Positions 8,222 through 14,807 of a stretch of 64,000 nt of DNA are shown piece after piece. Each line of letters begins with the position of its first letter. Positions within the stretch are counted from its first letter, which is position 1. The notes below the pieces were generated by a model that was given only the letters and a program-made list of their open reading frames with translations, did no database searches and was not told the DNA's origin. Made by a program: the position numbers and the translations under genes. Source of the DNA: CAG-791 sp963658695 (GTDB taxonomy: Bacteria; Bacillota; Clostridia; Lachnospirales; Lachnospiraceae). The DNA lies in contig CAVKRN010000005.1 in assembly GCA_963658695.1 (NCBI GenBank), positions 9,913-73,912 of the forward strand, in the 5' to 3' direction.

Positions 8222-8379
8222 TCATTTTTGAGCGCTTTTTATAATTGTCTGCGTATTCGCAATTTGCCGCAGAATTCTTACAATTATTCACATTCACTCA
8301 GTGTCTGTCATATTTTAACGCGAGCCTACTGCTTGCAGACAAATTCACGATTGAAATTGGCAAGTGGGCGAGGTGCGAA
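8222..8379. other. Intergenic region with nothing recognised
   Basis: AT-rich sequence between the divergent RNA and symporter promoters. A TATAAT at 8239-8244 on the plus strand lacks a -35 box. No gene, riboswitch or clear hairpin was seen. Confidence 0.4.
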
Positions 8380-8408
8380 GCGACAGTGTAACAGAGACAT
8401 TGTATAAT
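8380..8408 (+). promoter_or_regulatory. Promoter of the sodium:amino-acid symporter gene
   Basis: GCGACA (8380-8385; four of six bases match TTGACA), 17 bases, perfect TATAAT (8403-8408). The predicted leader is about 80 bases and shows no recognised riboswitch. Confidence 0.6.
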
Positions 8409-8495
8409 ACAAGGATCGCTGCTGTTCGCACGTCAGACAAACGACAGAGCAACGTTTATACAGTAATGACGTATCTGATGCATCGGAGGGGACAT

Positions 8496-9893
8496 ATGCA
8501 AATTGTACAGCTGATTGAAACCGTCTATCGCTTTTTATGGGGAGATCTGTTTGAAATCCCGCTGCCCGGAGGCGGCTCCGTCGGCATTTCACTGCTGATT
8601 CTGTTTCTGGTCCCCGCCGCCGTTTATTTTACCATCCGCACTCGGTTCCTTCCGATCCGGCTTTTCCCGGATATGATCCGCGCCTTGATGCAGCAGGAGG
8701 AAAATGACCATGGCCTGTCGGCGTTTCAGACGCTGATCGTGTCCACCGCAACACGCGTCGGAATGGGAAATCTCGTCGGCGTCGTAGCGGCCATATCCGC
8801 CGGCGGCGCAGGTGCCGTGTTCTGGATGTGGATCACGGCTGTTCTAGGTTCCTCCACTGCATTCATTGAGGCAGTCCTTGCACAGCTTTACAAAGAAAAG
8901 GACCCGCTCTATGGCGGGTATCGCGGAGGTCCGGCCTATTACATCCACCGTTTCTGGGAGCAAAAGGAAGGCAAGAAAAAGCGGTATGTCATTCCGGCCG
9001 TTCTTTTTGCACTATCCGGTCTGATCTGCTGGTGCGGCATCAGCCAGGTCATCAGCAATTCCGTTTCCGAGTCCTTTGCAAATGCGTTTTCCATACCGCC
9101 GCTGTATACAACAATTGTTCTGGTTCTTCTTGCCGCCGTCATTGTTCTGCGCAAGGATGCCACGGTGAAGGTTCTGGACATCATGGTGCCCTTTATGGCC
9201 ATCATGTACTTTGCCATCACGTTATTTATCATCTTTAAAAATATCTCCGCCCTTCCATCGGTTCTGCAGAGAATCTTCGAGGAAGCCCTTGGACTGCGTC
9301 CGTTTGCAGGCGGCACGTTTGGTGCTGTGCTTATGAACGGCATCAAGCGCGGTTTGTTTTCCAACGAGGCAGGCTCCGGCTCGGCCCCCTGTGCTGCCGC
9401 CGCAGCCGATGGCAAATCCCCGGCTGCCATGGGTCTTGTACAGTCGCTGGGTGTTTTTATTGATACCATTGTCATCTGCAGCTGCACCGCCTTTATCATG
9501 CTTCTTGCACCGCAGGAAATCACCGAAGGCCTGTCGGGAATGGCCCTTCTGCAGTCAGCCATGGCCTACCACCTGGGATCCTTCGGTGTCATCTTCATCG
9601 CCATTACTCTGGGTTTATTCAGCTTTTCTACGTTCCTGGGCATTTTGTTCTATGCCCGTTCCAACGTAGCCTACCTGTTCGGTGACCGCTTTGTGTGGCA
9701 GACGCTCTACAAGCTGCTTGCACTGGTTATGCTGTTCATCGGCGGCATTGCTTCCTACACCTTCGTGTGGGATCTGGGCGATGTCGGCATCGGACTGATG
9801 ACGCTGTTCAACATATCGATTCTGTATCCCATGTCGAAGGAAGCACTCTCTGTGCTGGCCGACTACGAAGCAAGCAAAAAGCACGGACGTTGA
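8496..9893 (+). CDS. Sodium:alanine/glycine symporter, AGCS family
   Basis: An integral membrane transporter of the alanine/glycine:cation symporter family (LeuT fold) that imports small neutral amino acids with sodium. The 465 residues show about ten hydrophobic segments. The family signature VGMGNLVGVVAAISAGG lies before AVFWMW, and a second conserved stretch is GLFSNEAGSGSAPCAAAAAD. The start at 8496 is set by GGAGGG at 8485-8490; the frame is open for 44 codons upstream, but no binding site is seen there. It has its own promoter 90 bases upstream and is followed by capA after 118 bases containing a dispersed repeat. Confidence 0.93.
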   Translation: MQIVQLIETVYRFLWGDLFEIPLPGGGSVGISLLILFLVPAAVYFTIRTRFLPIRLFPDMIRALMQQEENDHGLSAFQTLIVSTATRVGMGNLVGVVAAISAGGAGAVFWMWITAVLGSSTAFIEAVLAQLYKEKDPLYGGYRGGPAYYIHRFWEQKEGKKKRYVIPAVLFALSGLICWCGISQVISNSVSESFANAFSIPPLYTTIVLVLLAAVIVLRKDATVKVLDIMVPFMAIMYFAITLFIIFKNISALPSVLQRIFEEALGLRPFAGGTFGAVLMNGIKRGLFSNEAGSGSAPCAAAAADGKSPAAMGLVQSLGVFIDTIVICSCTAFIMLLAPQEITEGLSGMALLQSAMAYHLGSFGVIFIAITLGLFSFSTFLGILFYARSNVAYLFGDRFVWQTLYKLLALVMLFIGGIASYTFVWDLGDVGIGLMTLFNISILYPMSKEALSVLADYEASKKHGR

Positions 9894-9930
9894 ATCGTTA
9901 CATCTGCTTTTTCAAGCAAAGGTAACTCTT

Positions 9931-9980
9931 CAGAACAAAGTCGTTGCTCCGCAACTTTTTGTTTGCTCATGGGGTGTTTT
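9931..9980 (+). repeat. Dispersed repeat with GCTCATGGGGTGT end, copy b
   Basis: GTCGTTGCTCCGCAACTTTT then GTTTGCTCATGGGGTG. The hairpin GTTGCTCCGCAAC replaces the one seen in other copies, a compensated change that suggests RNA or DNA pairing matters. Confidence 0.55.
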
Positions 9981-10011
9981 CGTTAAACAAATTCACAAAG
10001 GAGATTACACT

Positions 10012-11172
10012 ATGACAAAAGAAACCACTTCTATTGTATTTACCGGTGATATCGGATTTGATCGCTACATGGATAAAAGATGGGAGGATGCGCAGCTTCT
10101 GGCAGGACCGGTTCTGAATTTTTTCCACAGTGCCGATCACGTAGTCGCCAATGTGGAGGGTGCGCTGATTCGTGCAGAGGATGATGGATCACGGGGCGTG
10201 TTTTTCCACAGCATGGATCCTGCAGCCGCCTGCGTGCTGCAGACCATTCACGCCGATATCTGGAGCATCGGGAACAACCATACCATGGATGCCGGAACTG
10301 AAGGCGTAAAGAGTACAAAGGCCCTTGCTGCTGCCATGGGAAGCCGCACCATGGGCGCCGGTATGAACGACACCGAGGCCTCCGAGCCGATTTATCTCGA
10401 GGAGGCCGGCGGCATCGGTATGTTCTGCGTGGCGTATCAGACGGAGTGCATACCCGCCACTAAAACCGAGCCCGGCATTTTCCGCTGGGATGATATGGAT
10501 GCAATTGCTGTCCGGATCCGGGAGATCAAGAAAGCCTGCCGCTGGTGTGTTGTGGTCTCCCACGGCGGCGAAGAGTTTGCCCCCATGCCAAGTCCCTATA
10601 CGAGGGATCGCTATCTGAAATATCTGGAGCTTGGCGCCGATGTCGTCGTGGCACACCACCCGCACGTGCCGGAGAATTACGAGCTCTTCGACGACGGGAA
10701 GGCCGTCTTCTATTCCCTCGGGAACTTCATCTTTGACACCGACTACCAGCGCGCGCACGCATACACCGACACCGGTATTCTTCTGAAGCTGATTTTCACC
10801 GAAACGAAGTTGGATTTTGAGGCAATGGGCATTCAGATCGTGCGGGGCAGCGAATGCATTGCAGCTGCGCCGCTCCCCGCCATATTTGCCGATATCCCGC
10901 AAAGTGAATACGAGCTTCTTTCCCCGCTTGCCACCGCCGCTCTTGTCCAAGAAGAAAAGCGCAAAATGTGCTATCTGGAGCCAGAGCGCTTTCTCAACGC
11001 ATCGAAAGAGGTCTGGAACGGCTACTTTTTCAGCACAGAGCCGGATGGTTATTTTGAAGGAGCCCATATGGACTTCCATGTCCTGGTTCCGCTCGCGGAA
11101 CGCGCGCAACAGGAAGGCTGGAAAAGAAGCTCGAAAAAGGACGTTATTTCCTATATTCAAAGGCTTTTGTAA
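10012..11172 (+). CDS. CapA-family metallophosphatase-like protein
   Basis: Related to CapA/PgsA proteins of poly-gamma-glutamate capsule formation, which carry a calcineurin-like phosphoesterase fold. Visible metal-site motifs in order are FTGDIGFDRYM (about residue 10), VANVEGAL, IGNNHTMDAG, VVVSHGGEEF and VAHHPHVPENYE, followed by YSLGNFIFD. There is no signal peptide or membrane segment, unlike classical CapA, so it is probably cytoplasmic with an unassigned substrate. Length 386. AAAGGAG lies seven bases before the ATG. No capB or capC neighbours are present, so a capsule role is not supported by context. It converges with the lipoprotein gene, 21 bases between stops. Confidence 0.86.
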   Translation: MTKETTSIVFTGDIGFDRYMDKRWEDAQLLAGPVLNFFHSADHVVANVEGALIRAEDDGSRGVFFHSMDPAAACVLQTIHADIWSIGNNHTMDAGTEGVKSTKALAAAMGSRTMGAGMNDTEASEPIYLEEAGGIGMFCVAYQTECIPATKTEPGIFRWDDMDAIAVRIREIKKACRWCVVVSHGGEEFAPMPSPYTRDRYLKYLELGADVVVAHHPHVPENYELFDDGKAVFYSLGNFIFDTDYQRAHAYTDTGILLKLIFTETKLDFEAMGIQIVRGSECIAAAPLPAIFADIPQSEYELLSPLATAALVQEEKRKMCYLEPERFLNASKEVWNGYFFSTEPDGYFEGAHMDFHVLVPLAERAQQEGWKRSSKKDVISYIQRLL

Positions 11173-11175
11173 CCG

Positions 11176-11199
11176 GCAGATGCTGAACAGATATTACAA
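11176..11199 (+). repeat. GGCAGATGCTGAACAGATA module
   Basis: This short module overlaps the end of the lipoprotein gene and matches GGCAGGTGCTGAACAGATA on the minus strand near 5716-5735 with one difference. Chance is unlikely for 18 of 19 bases, but only two copies are in the window. Confidence 0.4.
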
Positions 11200-12399
11200 A
11201 TTCCGGATTGATGTTACCACCCAGTATCCGTCTGCCGTCTTGGAGATGACAACCTCCGGCGCTTCTCCTAAGAGGCTGATGCTAAAGGAATCTCCCGTCA
11301 CTTCGGCATCGTACAGGCTGCAGTATTGCACGTTGCGTGCAAGATCATCGGAAACAACGTCCGCAAACCGCAGACCGGTAAACTCCTCTGCCGAAGCAAT
11401 TTGCCTGCCGTCCAGTGTTAGCGGAAAGCTGCAGACACCGGCAAGCATATCCAGGCTCTCCATGTGGAGCGCCAGCTGTACCTGCGATGCCGTATACATG
11501 GCCTCGTAGTCCTTTTCCGGGGTCTGTGCGTCAGTATTTTCCAATGATTCAAAGGTGATGTTCGATGCATCCCCATCGGCCCCTAAAAGTCCCTTATACT
11601 TCATGCTGTAACAGTGTCCAACCTGTATACCGCCCGCAAGATTTCCGGTGCTGATGTCCTCTCCGCTGATGGTGACAAACTCACCGGCGTACGTCACCAT
11701 TGTAAAGGAATGCATGGAGGCATCTGCAATCACACCGTATGTCTCCCGTTCCACAGAGGCCATCGACTCCGCATACGTCATGTCCACCCGCTGAGCCCCC
11801 TCCGGAAGGACAATGGAATTCTCCAGCTTATCTACGCTGTTGTAAAGCGTTTCGTATGCCGACTGTGTTCCCTCGCCGCACTGCACATCCGTAGGAAAGG
11901 AAACTGCAACATAACCATCCACGTCGCTGCTTCCATCGGCCTTCACACCGCAAATAAAATCTCCGCCGACGAATTCAATAAATTCCGGCGGCGCTGTCTG
12001 GTACACAACCCCGCACACAAATCCGCCTTCGCCATTGTCCTTGGCTGCTGTGCAATAAAAGTTCAGCGTATAAGATTCCGCATTGTCATCGGACGACTGA
12101 TACACATCCCAGCTGTAATCGCCATTCCAGTCCGAAGGAATCGTCACTGCGAAATACGGTGTCGTCAGTACATTGCCGCTCACCGTCACCGAATCAGATG
12201 TTCCTTCCTTGCTCTCATCGGCAATGACATCCTGCGTATTCTCTGTTCCGGCAATTTCCGCAGAATCTGTCGTAGCTGCTTCAGCTGTGACCTCCGTAGA
12301 CGCAGCAGGCGATGCCTGTGTGCCATCCGTGTCTGCACACGCCGCCATCGACACTCCCATTCCCACTGCCAGCAGCACTACTGCCACTTTATTCTTCAT
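11194..12399 (-). CDS. Putative lipoprotein of unknown function
   Basis: A 401-residue secreted lipoprotein. The signal peptide MKNKVAVVLLAVGMGVSM ends in the lipobox MAAC (Cys near residue 21). A low-complexity linker rich in Ala, Thr, Glu and Ser follows to about residue 65, and then a globular part. I do not recognise a domain. A first region contains YFAVTIPSDWNGDYSWD and a second, after residue 260, contains repeated LDG/ITSI-like strands. The start at 12399 was chosen over an in-frame ATG 156 bases upstream because AAGGAGG sits just before it and the signal peptide starts there. It is a single gene between capA (convergent) and the ketopantoate-reductase-like gene. Confidence 0.8.
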   Translation of the reverse strand: MKNKVAVVLLAVGMGVSMAACADTDGTQASPAASTEVTAEAATTDSAEIAGTENTQDVIADESKEGTSDSVTVSGNVLTTPYFAVTIPSDWNGDYSWDVYQSSDDNAESYTLNFYCTAAKDNGEGGFVCGVVYQTAPPEFIEFVGGDFICGVKADGSSDVDGYVAVSFPTDVQCGEGTQSAYETLYNSVDKLENSIVLPEGAQRVDMTYAESMASVERETYGVIADASMHSFTMVTYAGEFVTISGEDISTGNLAGGIQVGHCYSMKYKGLLGADGDASNITFESLENTDAQTPEKDYEAMYTASQVQLALHMESLDMLAGVCSFPLTLDGRQIASAEEFTGLRFADVVSDDLARNVQYCSLYDAEVTGDSFSISLLGEAPEVVISKTADGYWVVTSIRNL

Positions 12400-12461
12400 C
12401 TTGGTTGTTCCTCCTTTATCACTCTTCTGCAAGACCATCATAACAGGCTCGCAGCTACTCA

Positions 12462-12566
12462 GAATCGCATTCGCAAAACTTGCTATGCAGGCGTTACTGT
12501 ACAGACGCCTGCCTGCGACGGGTGAACCGTTATATGCAGGCTTCTTTTGGCTCATGTGGCGCTCTC
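12462..12566 (+). repeat. Dispersed repeat, copy c, with an inserted palindromic module
   Basis: ATTCGCAAAACTTGCTATGC, then about 50 bases containing GGCGTTACTGTACAGACGCC and GGTGAACCGTTAT, then CTTCTTTTGGCTCATGTGGCGC. The outer parts match copies a, b and d; the middle is replaced by another module. The right end runs into the stop of the ketopantoate-reductase-like gene. Confidence 0.5.
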
Positions 12567-13553
12567 GCCGTATTGTGCCTCAATCTCCCGCACCCTGCGA
12601 AGAAGATACTCATTAACCGGCATTTCCAGTCCCAGTTCTCTTCCCTGTCGAATCACCGTCCCCGCAAACATGTCGACCTCCGAACGTCTTTTTTGCCGAC
12701 GGTCCTGCCCCATAGACGGAACCGCATTGGGATCCAGCGTTTTTTCCAATGCAATATACTCCGCAAGCTCCTTCTCACCCACCATGATGCCTTTGGCCTG
12801 TGCCAGTGCACACACCTCACGCATCGCTCCAGTCATCAGTGCAAATTCAAGGCTCCCCAGCTCCAGGCACGGTCCATAGCCCTTATCCGCCACCATGCAG
12901 ACCTGGTTGCAACCCACATTCAGCATGAACTTGCTCCAGATTCTATGAAGAATGTTCTCTTCTCTAACGTAAGAAACTCCGCTTTGGTCAAAAAAGCGGC
13001 AGACCGCATCCAGTTTTGCCAGAAGTATTCCACGCAGCTCCTCTGCCTGTTCCAGGGTAAGAGGATTTTGAGCATCCAGAGTCATCAGCTGCTCCCCAGA
13101 CGGTACACCGATATACAGATGCCCGTGCTGCGTATAGGTCAGGTTGGTACCATACCTTTGTGCATCCATCCCCTGCGAGACATTAAACAGAACCTTTTCT
13201 CGTCCAAACCGCTTTCCTAAAAGCTCTTCGCTGTCCACGCCGTTCATCATTGAGAGAATGGTGGTCTCTTCTCCCACTGATGAGGCCATTGTCTCCATCG
13301 CCGAAGCAAACTGAGGATATTTTACACCGACGAGGATCAAATCAGCCGGTCCCTCCTCACGGGCCTGCTCGGGTGTTAGCATCGTAAACTGTACTTCTTC
13401 TCCATTGATTGTGTAAATATCCTTCCGATGCCGTTCCAGTCGTTCCGCATCCATTACGAATTCAATTTTTCCGCCTTCCGGCAGGTTCTGACGCATTTGA
13501 TCCGCAAACAAAAGTCCCAGTGCTCCTGCACCGATAAAACGAATCCTCTTCAC
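12552..13553 (-). CDS. 2-dehydropantoate 2-reductase (ketopantoate reductase) family protein
   Basis: An NADPH-dependent reductase of the PanE/ApbA family; true PanE makes pantoate for coenzyme A. The N-terminal Rossmann fold carries IRFIGAGALGLLFAD. The C-terminal helical domain has the WSKFMLNVGCNQ stretch, with the family's conserved catalytic Lys in SKFMLN. The start is a GTG at 13553 preceded by AGGAGG with seven bases between; the longer frame upstream has no binding site. Length 333. No panB or panC is nearby and several paralogues per genome are common, so pantoate synthesis is not certain. It is a single gene. Confidence 0.83.
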   Translation of the reverse strand: MKRIRFIGAGALGLLFADQMRQNLPEGGKIEFVMDAERLERHRKDIYTINGEEVQFTMLTPEQAREEGPADLILVGVKYPQFASAMETMASSVGEETTILSMMNGVDSEELLGKRFGREKVLFNVSQGMDAQRYGTNLTYTQHGHLYIGVPSGEQLMTLDAQNPLTLEQAEELRGILLAKLDAVCRFFDQSGVSYVREENILHRIWSKFMLNVGCNQVCMVADKGYGPCLELGSLEFALMTGAMREVCALAQAKGIMVGEKELAEYIALEKTLDPNAVPSMGQDRRQKRRSEVDMFAGTVIRQGRELGLEMPVNEYLLRRVREIEAQYGESAT

Positions 13554-13672
13554 TCCCTTGCCTCCTCTTTTCAGAATCGTAACCATCCAGTACCCCGTTT
13601 GCAAAACTGCTTGGCCCCGAATAGTTTCTCAGAATCGCGAAGCATTGCGGTAACCATTCTACCACAACCGAC

Positions 13673-13719
13673 AAAAATCGCCCGGAGAATACTCATTTAA
13701 GAAGTACTCCCCGGACGAT
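13673..13719 (-). terminator. Intrinsic terminator of the Nif11-like peptide gene
   Basis: On the minus strand a stem of about 15 pairs (CGTCCGGGGAGTACT with AGTATTCTCCGGGCG-type partner, several G-U pairs) is followed by ATTTTTG. It lies 49 bases past the peptide stop and isolates that gene from the downstream reductase gene. Confidence 0.8.
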
Positions 13720-13767
13720 CACCACTGCCGTCAGGATTTCTGTCAGCCTCTAATACTACATTGGTAC

Positions 13768-14154
13768 TTATAAAATAGGTTCATTGGCCAGCCGTTTTCT
13801 TCTCCGAACCACAGAAACATCAAACCCTAAAATCGACTTGCACTGCTCCATAAGACGCAGCCCCGATTCTATGCCCGCATCTGCCGCCAGCTCTGCGTTC
13901 TGTACTGCATGCGTCTGAACCTTTACCTTGCGTGTCACATTTATTCCACCGACAACATCATCCAATTCTGCATCGGACACTTCCTGAACAAGATCATCCA
14001 AATCCGTCTCCGTCAGATCAATGCCCTGCTCCTTCCAGAAATCCAAAATAACAGCTGTCGTAGGCTCTCCGTTCTTCTCAATTTCAGCGATTTTCTGCTG
14101 AACATCCGGCTGTGCTGCAATCTGCTGCATCTTTACCATCTTTTCTTTTTCCAT
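13768..14154 (-). CDS. Nif11-like leader peptide, candidate RiPP/bacteriocin precursor
   Basis: A 128-residue small protein whose first 70 residues fit the Nif11-type leader used for ribosomally made, modified peptides: a helical start (IAAQPDVQQKIAEIEKNGE), then FWKEQGIDLTETDLDDL and SDAELDDVVGG. The double Gly at 69-70 is a likely cleavage site for a C39-type peptidase transporter. The 58-residue core after it is basic, with a VVRRRKR stretch and a single Cys (residue 105), few Ser/Thr and no Cys clusters, so lanthionine rings are unlikely. AAGGAGAAGAG precedes the ATG. It has its own terminator. No maturase, radical SAM enzyme or peptidase exporter lies in the window, so it is an orphan precursor or a relic put to another use. 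Confidence 0.72.
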   Translation of the reverse strand: MEKEKMVKMQQIAAQPDVQQKIAEIEKNGEPTTAVILDFWKEQGIDLTETDLDDLVQEVSDAELDDVVGGINVTRKVKVQTHAVQNAELAADAGIESGLRLMEQCKSILGFDVSVVRRRKRLANEPIL

Positions 14155-14293
14155 CTCTTCTCCTTTTCTGGCCGGTTGCTTTCACAAACGTGCACCGACT
14201 AACAAACGATAAAATGAATGAGACGATTACATGTGTAGTGTATCACAGTTGAGAGGCGCAGGGAATCCATGCAAGGTAGTTTTTCAGTCAAAT

Positions 14294-14309
14294 GTTACTG
14301 TACAGTAAC
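14294..14309. promoter_or_regulatory. Perfect 16-base palindrome, possible operator
   Basis: GTTACTGTACAGTAAC is a complete palindrome between the Nif11-like gene and the tRNA-Met promoter. The half-sequence GTTACTGTACAG recurs at 12493-12504 and, with one change, at 5742-5753. It could be a regulator site or part of a repeat module. Confidence 0.4.
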
Positions 14310-14348
14310 TTATAGCTTATACATTTTCAACTTTTTTTAAAAAAGATG

Positions 14349-14377
14349 TTGACAGTGTCGGCTTAATTTTGTATATT
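14349..14377 (+). promoter_or_regulatory. Promoter of tRNA-Met
   Basis: Consensus TTGACA (14349-14354), 17 bases, TATATT (14372-14377). The predicted start is about 25 bases before the tRNA. Confidence 0.85.
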
Positions 14378-14408
14378 AAATGAGCTGCAGCGATGCAGCG
14401 AATGATAT

Positions 14409-14482
14409 GGCGAGGTAGCTCAGCTGGCTAGAGCACGCGGTTCATACCCGCGGTGTCGAGGGTTCAAGTCCCCCCCTCGCTA
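14409..14482 (+). tRNA. tRNA-Met (CAT anticodon)
   Basis: A complete cloverleaf: acceptor GGCGAGG pairing with CCTCGCT (first pair G-U, as in many elongator Met tRNAs), D arm GCTCAGCTGGCTAGAGC, anticodon stem CGCGG-TTCATAC-CCGCG with anticodon CAT, and T arm with GGTTCAAGTCC. The D-arm form and acceptor end suit elongator Met rather than initiator. An isoleucine tRNA with a modified CAT anticodon is the alternative. The 3' CCA is not encoded. It has its own promoter and terminator, so it is a single-gene unit. Confidence 0.95.
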
Positions 14483-14493
14483 CGGTAAAGATT

Positions 14494-14532
14494 CCCTAGA
14501 AACGTTGAAAAATCAACGTTTCTAGGGTTTTT
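14494..14532 (+). terminator. Intrinsic terminator of tRNA-Met
   Basis: CCCTAGAAACGTTG and CAACGTTTCTAGGG form a perfect 14-pair stem with loop AAAAAT, followed by five T. Confidence 0.95.
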
Positions 14533-14608
14533 CTTTGTTCATTTTTTTATTCTGTATTGCGATATACCGTTAAACCGCCCGCTTACGTCAGTCCGCAACA
14601 ATGCATCT

Positions 14609-14640
14609 CATTCACAAAATCGCTACTACGTAGCTTTTCA
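14609..14640 (+). repeat. Dispersed repeat, partial copy e
   Basis: ATTCACAAAATCGCTACTAC then GTAGCTTTT closely matches the left part of the copy at 58878-58926; the GCTCAT end is missing. Confidence 0.5.
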
Positions 14641-14658
14641 GGATTCCCATCCCCGCAG

Positions 14659-14693
14659 AAAAAGCTCCCCGCATTTTTTTTGCGGGGAGCTTT
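14659..14693 (-). terminator. Intrinsic terminator of ppdK
   Basis: On the minus strand AAAGCTCCCCGCA pairs with TGCGGGGAGCTTT around a run of A and ends in a T run. It lies about 115 bases after the ppdK stop. Confidence 0.92.
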
Positions 14694-14807
14694 CAACATG
14701 GTGCAACGTCTTCTTTTACGATTCATCAGAAATAAACTTTGTGCTCTATTCCTTTATTTTCTTTGAGATGTTCCATGTCAACATCCCCCTTCAACGCTGC
14801 AAACAAT

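Noticed and set aside
7424..8231. Several plus-strand frames of 60-106 codons in the region of the candidate large RNA
   Set aside because: None has a binding site or a plausible composition, and the flanking promoter and terminator point to a minus-strand transcript.
13768..14154. Lantibiotic precursor
   Set aside because: The core has one Cys and few Ser/Thr, and no LanB, LanC or LanM gene is near; only the Nif11-type leader is supported.
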